Of a stretch of DNA of 8,261 bases, positions 1-6,297 are shown in pieces (positions within the stretch are counted from its first letter, which is position 1; each line of letters opens with the position of its first letter). The stretch is taken from assembly GCF_001050015.1 (NCBI RefSeq), contig NZ_CVTB01000012.1, positions 1 to 8,261 of the forward strand, written 5' to 3'. A model generated the notes under the pieces. The model was not told where the DNA came from and ran no database searches. It saw only the letters and a list, made by a program, of their open reading frames with translations. This DNA is from Mycolicibacterium malmesburyense. Its GTDB lineage: Bacteria > Actinomycetota > Actinomycetes > Mycobacteriales > Mycobacteriaceae. A program made the translations under genes and the position numbers.

Positions 1-521
1 CCCGCCTCGACCGCCAACTCCCCCAACCGGATCGTGGTGAGCGGCGTCCATTCCGCGGGTTTGATCAGCACCGCGTTGCCCGCCGCCAGCGCCGGGGCGA
101 AGCCCCACGACGCGATCGTCATCGGGAAGTTCCACGGCGTGATGACGCCGACCACCCCGAGCGGCTCGTTGAACGTGACGTCGATCCCACCCGCGACCGG
201 AATCTGCTTGCCCGACAGGCGTTCCGGTGTGGCCGAGTAAAACTGCAGCACGTCGCGGACATGGCCGGCCTCCCACTCGGCGTTGCCGATCGGATGTCCG
301 GAGTTGGCGACTTCCAACGCGGCCAACTCGTCGACGTGCGCATCCACGGTCGCGGCGAAGGCGCGCAGCGCGGCGGCCCGGTCGGCCGGGGCTTGGCGCG
401 CCCAATCCCGTTGCGCCGCTTTCGCTCGTGCCACCGCATCGTCGACCGCCGCCTCGTCGGTCTGCTCGACGGTGCGCAGCAGCTCCTCGGTGGCCGGGTT
501 GATCACGTCGGATGTGCTCAA
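1..521 (-). CDS. aldC: Aldehyde dehydrogenase, N-terminal part (cut by window edge)
   Basis: This is an NAD(P)-dependent aldehyde dehydrogenase that oxidises an aldehyde to a carboxylic acid in the cytoplasm. Only the first 173 residues are present; the catalytic Cys and Glu lie beyond the edge. Visible are the cofactor-binding half, TPWNFP (about 128-133, with the Asn of the oxyanion hole) and GNAVLIKPAEWTP (about 148-160, with the cofactor-contacting Lys154). The start is taken as TTG at 521 because GAAAGGG lies 7 nt upstream and residues from there look like a normal family N-terminus (DVINPATEELL). A GTG five codons later lacks such a site. The TTG overlaps the stop of the upstream hydrolase gene as TTGA, so translation is probably coupled. 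Gene order matches M. tuberculosis Rv2858c (aldC), recalled from memory. Inferred role: oxidising a gamma-glutamyl-amino aldehyde made from the product of the neighbouring GlnA4-type ligase. The substrate is not shown by the sequence. Confidence 0.93.
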   Translation of the reverse strand, partial: MSTSDVINPATEELLRTVEQTDEAAVDDAVARAKAAQRDWARQAPADRAAALRAFAATVDAHVDELAALEVANSGHPIGNAEWEAGHVRDVLQFYSATPERLSGKQIPVAGGIDVTFNEPLGVVGVITPWNFPMTIASWGFAPALAAGNAVLIKPAEWTPLTTIRLGELAVEA

Positions 522-1282
522 GCGTTCGCCCTTTCTGTTGCGTATTTGTCTGCGGCCTCGACCACCGCGGCGAACAGCCGCAGGTCGTCGAGGCGCTCTT
601 CCGGATGCCACTGCACGGCCAGCACGAAATCGTCACCCGGTCGCTCGACCGCCTCGATCACCCCGTCCTCGTCCTGTGCGCTGATCACCAGCCCGTCGCC
701 GAGCTCGTCGATCGCCTGGTGGTGGTAGCACTGCGCGTCCGACGACTCGCCGATGAGCTCGGCCAGCCGCGTACCCGGCACGGTGCGCACCGTCGACGTG
801 GTGAACACCGCGTTGCCCTGCTGGTGGCGGTTGTGCCCGATCACTTCGGGCAGGTGCTGGTGCAGCGTGCCGCCGAGCGCGACGTTGAGCACCTGGGCGC
901 CGCGGCAGATGCCCAACACCGGCATGCCGCGCCGCAGCGCGCCGCGCACCAACGCGAACTCGAATTGGTCGCGCTGGCGGTTGTCCTCGGTGTCCTGGTC
1001 GGTGGCCGGATGCGGCTCCTGGCCGTAGTGCGCGGGGACGACGTCGCGCCCGCCGGTGATGATGACGCCGTCGAGCCCGTCGAGGATGCGGTCGGCGATC
1101 GCGTCGTCGACCGCCTGCGGCGGAAGCAGCACCGAGATGCCGCCCGCGAGGCCCACGCCCTCGAAGTAGATCGCGGGCAGGAAGCTCGCGCGCACATCCC
1201 ACACGCCGGTCTGCGCCTGCTGCAGATAGGTGGTCAACCCGAGGACGGGCCGGCGCTTCCCGGAAACGTCAGAGCCGTTCAA
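518..1282 (-). CDS. Gamma-glutamyl amide hydrolase, class I GATase-like (PuuD / Rv2859c type)
   Basis: This 254-residue cytoplasmic enzyme belongs to the peptidase C26 / PuuD family, which hydrolyses the gamma-glutamyl amide bond and releases glutamate. Seen directly: the ITGGRD motif (about 75-80), the nucleophile elbow GICRGAQ with Cys126, YHHQAID (about 186-192) and QWHPEE (224-229) with catalytic His226 and Glu228, so the triad is intact. There is no signal peptide. The start is TTG at 1282: AAAGGA stands 9 nt upstream, and the protein then opens directly into RPVLGLTTYL, the family's first strand. The open frame runs on upstream to 1522, but that part is Arg/Ser-rich and lies antiparallel in frame shift to the glnA4 gene, so it is not coding. 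It overlaps glnA4 by 14 nt. The order matches M. tuberculosis Rv2859c, whose recalled sequence also shares GVWD and GQEPHPATD. Inferred substrate: a gamma-glutamylated acid such as gamma-glutamylglycine. Confidence 0.93.
   Translation of the reverse strand: MNGSDVSGKRRPVLGLTTYLQQAQTGVWDVRASFLPAIYFEGVGLAGGISVLLPPQAVDDAIADRILDGLDGVIITGGRDVVPAHYGQEPHPATDQDTEDNRQRDQFEFALVRGALRRGMPVLGICRGAQVLNVALGGTLHQHLPEVIGHNRHQQGNAVFTTSTVRTVPGTRLAELIGESSDAQCYHHQAIDELGDGLVISAQDEDGVIEAVERPGDDFVLAVQWHPEERLDDLRLFAAVVEAADKYATERANA
529..535 (-). promoter_or_regulatory. Ribosome binding site for the aldehyde dehydrogenase TTG start
   Basis: The minus strand reads GAAAGGG here, inside the last codons of the hydrolase gene and 7 nt before TTG at 521. 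It decides the start in a stretch without an ATG. Confidence 0.6.
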
Positions 1283-2636
1283 AACCGCGGATCCTTTCCC
1301 AGTCCGTGACGGCGGCGTTGAACGCGGCCAGCTCGATGCGGGCGTTGTTGAGGTAGTGCTCGACGACCTCGTCGCCGAACGCCGCCCGCGCGACCTCGGA
1401 CTTCTCGAACAGCGCCGCGGCCTCGGTGAGCGTCGTCGGAAGACGGTCGGCGCCACTGGTGTACGCGTTGCCTCCCGTCGGCTCGGGCAGTTCGAGTTCG
1501 CGTTCGATGCCGTACAGGCCACCGGCGATCAACGCCGACACCGCCAGATACTGGTTGACGTCGCCGCCCGGCGCCCGGTTCTCCATCCGCATGCCGTGGC
1601 CGTGGCCGACGACCCGCAGCGCGCAGGTCCGGTTGTCCAGGCCCCACGCGATCGCGGTAGGGGCGAAGCTGCCGTCAACAAACCGCTTGTAGGAGTTGAT
1701 GTTCGGCGCGTAGAACAACGTCATCTCGCGCAACGTGGCCAGCTGGCCGGCGACGAAGCTGCGGAACATCGGCGACATGCCCAGCGGGTCGTCGTCGGAG
1801 GCGAACACCGCCGAACCGTCGGAGCCCCGCAGCGAGATGTGCACATGGCAGCTGTTGCCCTCGCGCTCATCGAATTTCGCCATGAAGGTCAGGCTCTTGC
1901 CGTGCTGGTCGGCGATCTCCTTGGCGCCGTTCTTGTAGATCGTGTGGTTGTCGCACGTGACCCGCGCATGGTCGAAGCGAAACGCGATCTCCTGCTGCCC
2001 GAGATTGCACTCGCCCTTGACGCCCTCGCAGTACATGCCCGCACCGGCCATGCCCAGCCGAATGTCGCGCAGCAGCGGCTCCATGCGCGTGGACCCCAGC
2101 ATCGCGTAGTCGACGTTGTAATCCGAGGACGCCGTCATCCCCCGGTACCCCTTGGCCCACGCCTCGCGGAAGCCGTCGTCGAACACCATGAACTCGAGCT
2201 CGGTGCCGACGTAGGGCACCAGGCCGCGTTCGGCGAGCCGGTCGATCTGACGGTTCAGGATGCTGCGAGGGGCCTGCTCCACCGGTTTGCCGTCGTGCCA
2301 ACCCAGGTCGGCCATCACCATCGCCGTCCCGGGCAGCCACGGGATCAGCCGTAGCGTCGAGAAGTCCGGCGTCATCACCATGTCGCCGTAGCCGGTCTCC
2401 CAGCTCGACATCGAGTAGCCGTCGACGGTGTTCATGTCGACGTCGACCGCCAGCAGATAGTTACAGCACTCGGCGCCGTGCTCGGCGACCTCTTCGACGA
2501 ACAAGCGGCCCGACACTCGCTTGCCCGTCAACCTGCCCTGCATGTCGCAGAACGCGACGATCACCGTGTCGATGTCGCCGGCGGCGACCATGCGCTCGAG
2601 ATCGGCCTGCGACAACATGCCCGATGCGACGCTCAT
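1269..2636 (-). CDS. glnA4: GlnA4-type glutamine synthetase-like gamma-glutamyl ligase
   Basis: This 455-residue ligase of the glutamine synthetase superfamily uses ATP to join the gamma-carboxyl of glutamate to an amine. Seen: metal-binding GTELEFM (144-150), GECNLGQQEIAFR (208-220), the ATP/glutamate-site strand SCHVHIS (262-268), NINSYKR (312-318) and the RMENRAPGG segment (350-358). The Tyr-containing adenylylation loop of housekeeping GlnA (NLYDLPPEE type) is absent; the matching region reads LELPEPTGGNAY. This argues against control by GlnE. The FDGSS motif near the ammonium site is changed to VDGYS (71-75), which fits a substrate other than ammonia. The length and gene order agree with M. 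tuberculosis Rv2860c (glnA4). The Streptomyces coelicolor GlnA4 has been reported as a gamma-glutamylethanolamide synthetase; transfer of that substrate here is inference, helped by the divergent ethanolamine-type permease. The ATG at 2636 has AAGGAAAGG ending 11 nt upstream. It is first gene of the leftward operon. Confidence 0.94.
   Translation of the reverse strand: MSVASGMLSQADLERMVAAGDIDTVIVAFCDMQGRLTGKRVSGRLFVEEVAEHGAECCNYLLAVDVDMNTVDGYSMSSWETGYGDMVMTPDFSTLRLIPWLPGTAMVMADLGWHDGKPVEQAPRSILNRQIDRLAERGLVPYVGTELEFMVFDDGFREAWAKGYRGMTASSDYNVDYAMLGSTRMEPLLRDIRLGMAGAGMYCEGVKGECNLGQQEIAFRFDHARVTCDNHTIYKNGAKEIADQHGKSLTFMAKFDEREGNSCHVHISLRGSDGSAVFASDDDPLGMSPMFRSFVAGQLATLREMTLFYAPNINSYKRFVDGSFAPTAIAWGLDNRTCALRVVGHGHGMRMENRAPGGDVNQYLAVSALIAGGLYGIERELELPEPTGGNAYTSGADRLPTTLTEAAALFEKSEVARAAFGDEVVEHYLNNARIELAAFNAAVTDWERIRGFERL
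1292..1297 (-). promoter_or_regulatory. Ribosome binding site for the hydrolase TTG start
   Basis: The minus strand reads AAAGGA, 9 nt before TTG at 1282, inside the end of glnA4. No ATG or GTG is available nearby in this frame, so this site is the main support for the TTG start and for a 254-residue product. Confidence 0.6.
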
Positions 2637-2664
2637 CCGTGGTGGGGCCTTTCCTTGTCAACGG

Positions 2665-2676
2665 CGCAAGATTGCG
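2665..2676. repeat. 12-bp palindrome, possible operator
   Basis: CGCAAGATTGCG is a perfect inverted repeat with 5-bp arms and a 2-bp centre. It lies 29-40 bp upstream of the glnA4 ATG in the divergent control region. The size and place suit a repressor site for the leftward operon, but a palindrome this short can arise by chance. Confidence 0.35.
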
Positions 2677-2743
2677 GGTTAGTCAACCATTGGATAGGGC
2701 TCGGTCTGACGTTCGCCCATGTCTTTTACACAGATGTCACTTC

Positions 2744-2767
2744 CAAAGGTAGGACACCAGACCTTTG
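2744..2767. repeat. Inverted repeat CAAAGGT-N10-ACCTTTG, probable operator
   Basis: Two perfect 7-bp arms are separated by 10 bp, so the arm centres are 17 bp apart. The repeat lies in the divergent region and covers the suggested -35 element of the permease promoter. A bound dimeric regulator could block the permease promoter and also affect the leftward glnA4 operon. No regulator gene is in the window, so the protein that binds is unknown. Confidence 0.5.
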
Positions 2768-2779
2768 CAAGTTTATTCT
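2751..2779 (+). promoter_or_regulatory. Candidate sigma-A-type promoter of the permease gene
   Basis: AGGACA (2751-2756, four of six matches to TTGACA) and TATTCT (2774-2779, TANNNT type) are separated by 17 bp. A start near 2785-2787 would give a leader of about 30 nt that carries the ribosome binding site. The match is modest. Overlap with the 24-bp inverted repeat adds some weight. Confidence 0.35.
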
Positions 2780-2801
2780 CCCTTTGCCTCATCACCGCAA
2801 T

Positions 2802-2807
2802 AAGGAG
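2802..2807 (+). promoter_or_regulatory. Ribosome binding site of the permease gene
   Basis: AAGGAG stands 8 nt before GTG at 2816. This strong site selects the GTG over the in-frame ATG codons 5 and 10. Confidence 0.75.
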
Positions 2808-2815
2808 CCGAACCG

Positions 2816-4360
2816 GTGGCCCAGGAAATGGCACACGACAAGATGAAGAGTTCGGGTGGGATCACCTACAGCCAGGCCGGCGAGGGCTACTTCGAGAAGC
2901 GACAACTCAAACGGACCGCGGGCTTCTGGGGGCTGTGGGGCATCGGCATCGCCGCGGTCATCTCCGGCGACTTCTCCGGCTGGAACTTCGGCATCGGCGC
3001 CGCCGGATGGGGTGGCCTGGCCATCGCCTCGATCCTGATCGTCGTCATGTACTTCGGCATGCTGTTCTCGATCGGCGAGATGTCGGCCGCGATGCCACAC
3101 ACCGGCGGTGCGTACTCGTTCGCCAGGGCCGCGATGGGCCCGTGGGGCGGCTTCGTCACCGGTTTCGCCGAGACCATCGAGTACGTGTTCACCACGGCCG
3201 TCGTCGTGTTCTTCTCGGCGTCCTACGCCAACGCCGTCACCGCCGACCTGTTCAACCTGTCACTGCCCATGTGGCTGTGGTGGATCATCCTCTACGCGAT
3301 CTTCGTTGGCCTGAACTCGTGGGGCGCAGAACTCTCGTTCAAGTTCGCGCTCGTCGTCGCCGTGATCTCGATCGGCATCCTGGTGCTGTTCGGGGTGCTG
3401 GCGATCGCCAACGGCGCCGTGGACTTCTCCAAGCTCTTCGACATCGCGCCCGATCCCGCCGCCGCGGGTTCGTCGACGTTCCTGCCCTTCGGCTGGATCG
3501 CGATCCTGTACGCGCTGCCATTCGCGATGTGGTTCTTCCTCGGCATCGAAGAGCTGCCACTGGCCGCCGAGGAAGCGCACGACCCGGCCCGCGACATCCC
3601 CCGCGCCGGCATCTGGGGCCTGGTCTCGCTGATCGGCTGCGGCGCGATCGTGTTCTTCCTCAACCCGGCGGTGACGGGGTCGGAGTCGCTGGGCAGCTCC
3701 GACGAACCGCTGCTCGACGGCTTCCGCGCGTTCCTGCCCGCCAACCTCGCCGCGGTGCTGTCGGCGTTCGCGCTGATCGGCCTGCTGGCCAGCCTGCAGG
3801 GCATCATGTACGCCTACGGCCGCAACATGTACTCGTTGAGCCGCGCCGGGTATTACCCGAAGACGTTGTCGCTGACCGGTTCTCGGCAGACGCCGTACGT
3901 CGCGCTGCTGGCCGGCGCGGTGATCGGCTATGTCGCGCTGCTCATCGTCAACTACAACGAGGGCGCAGGCGACGTGGTGCTCAACATCGCGGTGTGGGGT
4001 GCGGTGCTGGCATACGGGCTGCAGATGATCTCGTTCATCCTGCTGCGCCGCAAGTTCCCCAACGCGCGCCGGCCGTGGGTCAGCCCGACCGGCAACTGGG
4101 GCGCGATCATCGCGCTCGTCATCGCGGCGGTGACGTTCGTCGGCGTGCTCGTCAACCCCGACTACCGGCCCGCGGTCATTGCGATCGTCGTCTTCTACGT
4201 CCTGGGCCTGCTGGTGTTCGGCTTCTACGGCAGGCACCGCCTGGTGCTGTCCCCTGAAGAGGAGTACGCCGTCACCGGCGGCCTGCACGGCTTCGACCCC
4301 GAGGCCGAGGGACTCGGCGGCACGATTGAGGACGAGATCCTCAAGGGTCACACCGAGTGA
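2816..4360 (+). CDS. eat: Ethanolamine permease family amino acid/amine transporter (APC superfamily)
   Basis: This is a 514-residue inner-membrane transporter with about 12 hydrophobic helices starting near residue 36. It resembles the ethanolamine permease (Eat) branch of the APC superfamily. Telling segments are YFEKRQLKRTAGFW (25-38), AVISGDFSGWNFG (47-59) with the unwound first helix, PHTGGAYSFARAAMGPWGGF (94-113), GIEELPLAAEEAHDPARDIP (243-262) and AYGRNMYSLSRAGYYPK (333-349). A soluble charged tail of about 40 residues follows the last helix. GTG is chosen for the strong upstream AAGGAG. It is read divergently from glnA4, from a shared 179-bp control region, which suggests that it imports the amine that GlnA4 gamma-glutamylates. 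Ethanolamine is favoured by the family resemblance; a related amine or amino acid is possible. The gene is followed by 131 bp before the next start, with a weak hairpin, so it is probably monocistronic. Confidence 0.9.
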   Translation: MAQEMAHDKMKSSGGITYSQAGEGYFEKRQLKRTAGFWGLWGIGIAAVISGDFSGWNFGIGAAGWGGLAIASILIVVMYFGMLFSIGEMSAAMPHTGGAYSFARAAMGPWGGFVTGFAETIEYVFTTAVVVFFSASYANAVTADLFNLSLPMWLWWIILYAIFVGLNSWGAELSFKFALVVAVISIGILVLFGVLAIANGAVDFSKLFDIAPDPAAAGSSTFLPFGWIAILYALPFAMWFFLGIEELPLAAEEAHDPARDIPRAGIWGLVSLIGCGAIVFFLNPAVTGSESLGSSDEPLLDGFRAFLPANLAAVLSAFALIGLLASLQGIMYAYGRNMYSLSRAGYYPKTLSLTGSRQTPYVALLAGAVIGYVALLIVNYNEGAGDVVLNIAVWGAVLAYGLQMISFILLRRKFPNARRPWVSPTGNWGAIIALVIAAVTFVGVLVNPDYRPAVIAIVVFYVLGLLVFGFYGRHRLVLSPEEEYAVTGGLHGFDPEAEGLGGTIEDEILKGHTE

Positions 4361-4391
4361 GGGACCACGGCCGAATCCGTTGCCCGCGACG

Positions 4392-4422
4392 GGTGCGGCC
4401 GCCCCAGTTTTGCGGCGTCACC
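4392..4422 (+). terminator. Imperfect hairpin downstream of the permease gene
   Basis: GGTG/CACC (outer, 4 bp) and GCCGC/GCGGC (inner, 5 bp) can pair, with a 2x2 internal mismatch and a 9-nt loop that contains TTTT. There is no T-run after the stem, so it is at best a weak intrinsic terminator or an mRNA-end stabiliser. It begins 32 nt after the permease stop. Confidence 0.3.
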
Positions 4423-4478
4423 AGCGCCGACTAGACCCAAGTCACACCCGTACCAGGTTTCGCTGGCGTCAACAGGGG

Positions 4479-4484
4479 TAATGT
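4479..4484 (+). promoter_or_regulatory. -10 element of a probable leaderless promoter
   Basis: TAATGT matches the mycobacterial TANNNT -10 consensus. It ends 7 nt before the GTG at 4492, so transcription would begin at or next to the start codon. No ribosome binding site has workable spacing: GAGGG lies only 1 nt from the GTG. No clear -35 element is seen, which is common for such promoters. Confidence 0.55.
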
Positions 4485-4491
4485 CGAGGGC

Positions 4492-6297
4492 GTGTGTGGA
4501 GCCACCGGCGAGGTGCGTCTCGACGGCCGGGTACCTGACGTAGCAGCTGTCTCGGCGATGGCCGAGGCGATGACACCGAGGGGTCCCGACTCAGCGGGCG
4601 CGTGGTCTGCGGGCAGGGTCGCGCTCGGTCACCGTCGCCTCAAAATCATCGATCTGTCGGAAGCGGGCGGCCAGCCCATGCTCGACTCCGAACTGGGGTT
4701 GGCGATCGCGTGGAACGGCTGCATCTACAACTACAAGCAGCTGCGCCGCGAGCTCAGTGAGCAGGGATACCGCTTCTTCTCGCACAGCGACACCGAGGTG
4801 CTGCTCAAGGCGTATCACCACTGGGGTGACCGGTTCGTCGACCGCCTCTTCGGCATGTTCGCGTTCGCGATCGTCGAACGCGACAGCGGCCGGGTGCTGC
4901 TGGGCCGCGACCGGCTCGGCATCAAACCGCTGTACATCAGCGAGAACTCGGCCCGCATCCGGTTCGCGTCGTCGCTGCCCGCGCTGTTGGCCGGCGGCGA
5001 CATCGACACCCGCATCGACCCGATCGCCCTGCACCACTACATGACGTTCCACTCGGTGGTGCCCGCGCCGCGCACGATCCTGCGCGGGGTGGCCAAGGTG
5101 CCGCCGGCGTCGCTGATCGCGATCGAGCCCGACGGCCGCCGCACGACGACGACGTACTGGGAACCCGACTTCACCCGCAGCGCCGAGCGGGCCGACTGGT
5201 CCGAACAGGATTGGGAGGACGCGGTTCTCGAGTCCCTGCGGTTAGCCGTCGAGCGCCGTCTCGTCGCCGACGTTCCCGTGGGTTGTCTGCTGTCCGGCGG
5301 CGTCGACTCCAGCCTGATCGTCGGGCTGCTCGCCGAGGCGGGTCAGCACGGGCTCAAGACGTTCTCCATCGGCTTCGAGTCGGTGGGCGGCGTGGCCGGC
5401 GACGAGTTCAAGTACTCCGACATCGTCGCCGAGCGCTTCGGCACCGACCACCATCAGATCCGCATCGGCACCGACCGGATGCTGCCCGCGCTCGACGGCG
5501 CGATCGGCGCCATGAGCGAGCCGATGGTCAGCCACGATTGCGTCGCCTTCTATCTGCTCAGCCAGGAGGTCGCCAAGCACGTCAAGGTCGTGCAGTCCGG
5601 TCAGGGCGCGGACGAGGTGTTCGCCGGATATCACTGGTATCCCCCACTGGGCGCGCCGGACGCGGCGTCCGTCGAAGGCGCGGTGGCCAGCTACCGCAAG
5701 GCGTTCTTCGACCGCGACCGCGCCGGTTACGACGCGCTGGTGTCATCGTCGTTCGCCGTCGACGGCGACCCGAGCCTGGACTTCGTCACCGAGCACTTCG
5801 CGCGCGCCGGCGCCGAGACGGGCATCGACCGCGGGTTGCGGCTCGACACGACCGTGATGCTCGTGGACGATCCGGTCAAGCGCGTCGACAACATGACCAT
5901 GGCGTGGGGCCTGGAGGGTCGCGTGCCGTTCCTCGACCACGAACTGGTCGAGCTCGCGGCCACCTGCCCACCCGAGCTGAAGATCGCCCACGAAGGCAAG
6001 GGCGTGCTGAAGCAGGCCGCGCGCAAGGTGATTCCGTCCGAAGTGATCGACCGACCGAAGGGCTACTTCCCCGTCCCGGCGCTCACCCACCTTGAGGGGC
6101 CGTACCTGGACATGGTGCGCGACGCGTTGTACTCGCCCGCCGCCAAGGAACGTGACCTGTTCCGCCCCGAGGCCGTCGACCGGTTGCTCGCCGACCCGAA
6201 CGGGCGCCTGACGCCGCTGCGGGGTAACGAGCTGTGGCAACTGGCGCTGCTCGAACTGTGGCTACAGCGGCACGGGATCACAGGGCCCGCGGCATGA
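4492..6297 (+). CDS. asnO: N-acetylglutaminylglutamine amidotransferase (asparagine synthetase-like)
   Basis: This 601-residue cytoplasmic glutamine-dependent amidotransferase is predicted to amidate the C-terminal carboxyl of N-acetylglutaminylglutamine, the last step to the osmoprotectant NAGGN. Domain 1 (about 2-200) is a class II glutamine amidotransferase. Cys2 follows the initiator directly, with RGPDSAG (30-36), Arg49 and SHSDTEV (97-103). Domain 2 (about 240-590) is an asparagine synthase domain with the PP-loop LLSGGVDSS (267-274) for acyl-adenylate formation, SGQGADEVFAGY (369-380) and GLEGRVPFLDHEL (473-485). On its own it could be read as AsnB, but the ATGA overlap with an N-acetylglutaminylglutamine synthetase gene points to the NAGGN type. 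The GTG start is fixed by the need for Cys at position 2. One oddity: the usual NGEIYN reads NGCIYN (75-80), so the Glu that contacts substrate glutamine in E. coli AsnB is Cys77. The symbol asnO follows Sinorhizobium usage. Confidence 0.9.
   Translation: MCGATGEVRLDGRVPDVAAVSAMAEAMTPRGPDSAGAWSAGRVALGHRRLKIIDLSEAGGQPMLDSELGLAIAWNGCIYNYKQLRRELSEQGYRFFSHSDTEVLLKAYHHWGDRFVDRLFGMFAFAIVERDSGRVLLGRDRLGIKPLYISENSARIRFASSLPALLAGGDIDTRIDPIALHHYMTFHSVVPAPRTILRGVAKVPPASLIAIEPDGRRTTTTYWEPDFTRSAERADWSEQDWEDAVLESLRLAVERRLVADVPVGCLLSGGVDSSLIVGLLAEAGQHGLKTFSIGFESVGGVAGDEFKYSDIVAERFGTDHHQIRIGTDRMLPALDGAIGAMSEPMVSHDCVAFYLLSQEVAKHVKVVQSGQGADEVFAGYHWYPPLGAPDAASVEGAVASYRKAFFDRDRAGYDALVSSSFAVDGDPSLDFVTEHFARAGAETGIDRGLRLDTTVMLVDDPVKRVDNMTMAWGLEGRVPFLDHELVELAATCPPELKIAHEGKGVLKQAARKVIPSEVIDRPKGYFPVPALTHLEGPYLDMVRDALYSPAAKERDLFRPEAVDRLLADPNGRLTPLRGNELWQLALLELWLQRHGITGPAA

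Noticed and set aside
1283..1522. Upstream extension of the hydrolase by 80 residues
   Set aside because: The extra residues are Arg/Ser/Thr-rich, lie entirely inside glnA4 in another frame, and there is a ribosome binding site directly before the TTG at 1282.
1230..2354. Long plus-strand open frame of 374 codons across the glnA4 region
   Set aside because: It is antisense to a gene with clear glutamine synthetase motifs; its product is rich in Arg, Val and Ala without recognisable motifs, typical of GC-rich shadow frames.
2637..2815. Core promoter for glnA4 on the minus strand
   Set aside because: TTGACT and TTGACA hexamers exist, but no -10 element at 16-19 bp spacing was found, so no promoter is called.
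2719..4257. 512-codon plus-strand open frame overlapping the permease gene
   Set aside because: It is the +1-type shadow of the permease; the product is an Arg-rich string without hydrophobic helices and has no supported start.
1..4360. Classical putrescine (Puu) cluster
   Set aside because: The enzyme set resembles PuuA, PuuC and PuuD, but no flavin amine oxidase (PuuB) is visible and the transporter resembles ethanolamine permeases more than PuuP. Not excluded, since the operon continues past the window.
6234..6293. Start of ngg 20 codons upstream
   Set aside because: These codons lie inside the amidotransferase gene, and the ATGA overlap at 6294 is the usual coupling arrangement.
4492..6297. 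Housekeeping asparagine synthetase AsnB
   Set aside because: The domains fit AsnB, but overlap with the GNAT/ATP-grasp synthetase gene and the altered NGCIYN motif point to the NAGGN amidotransferase.
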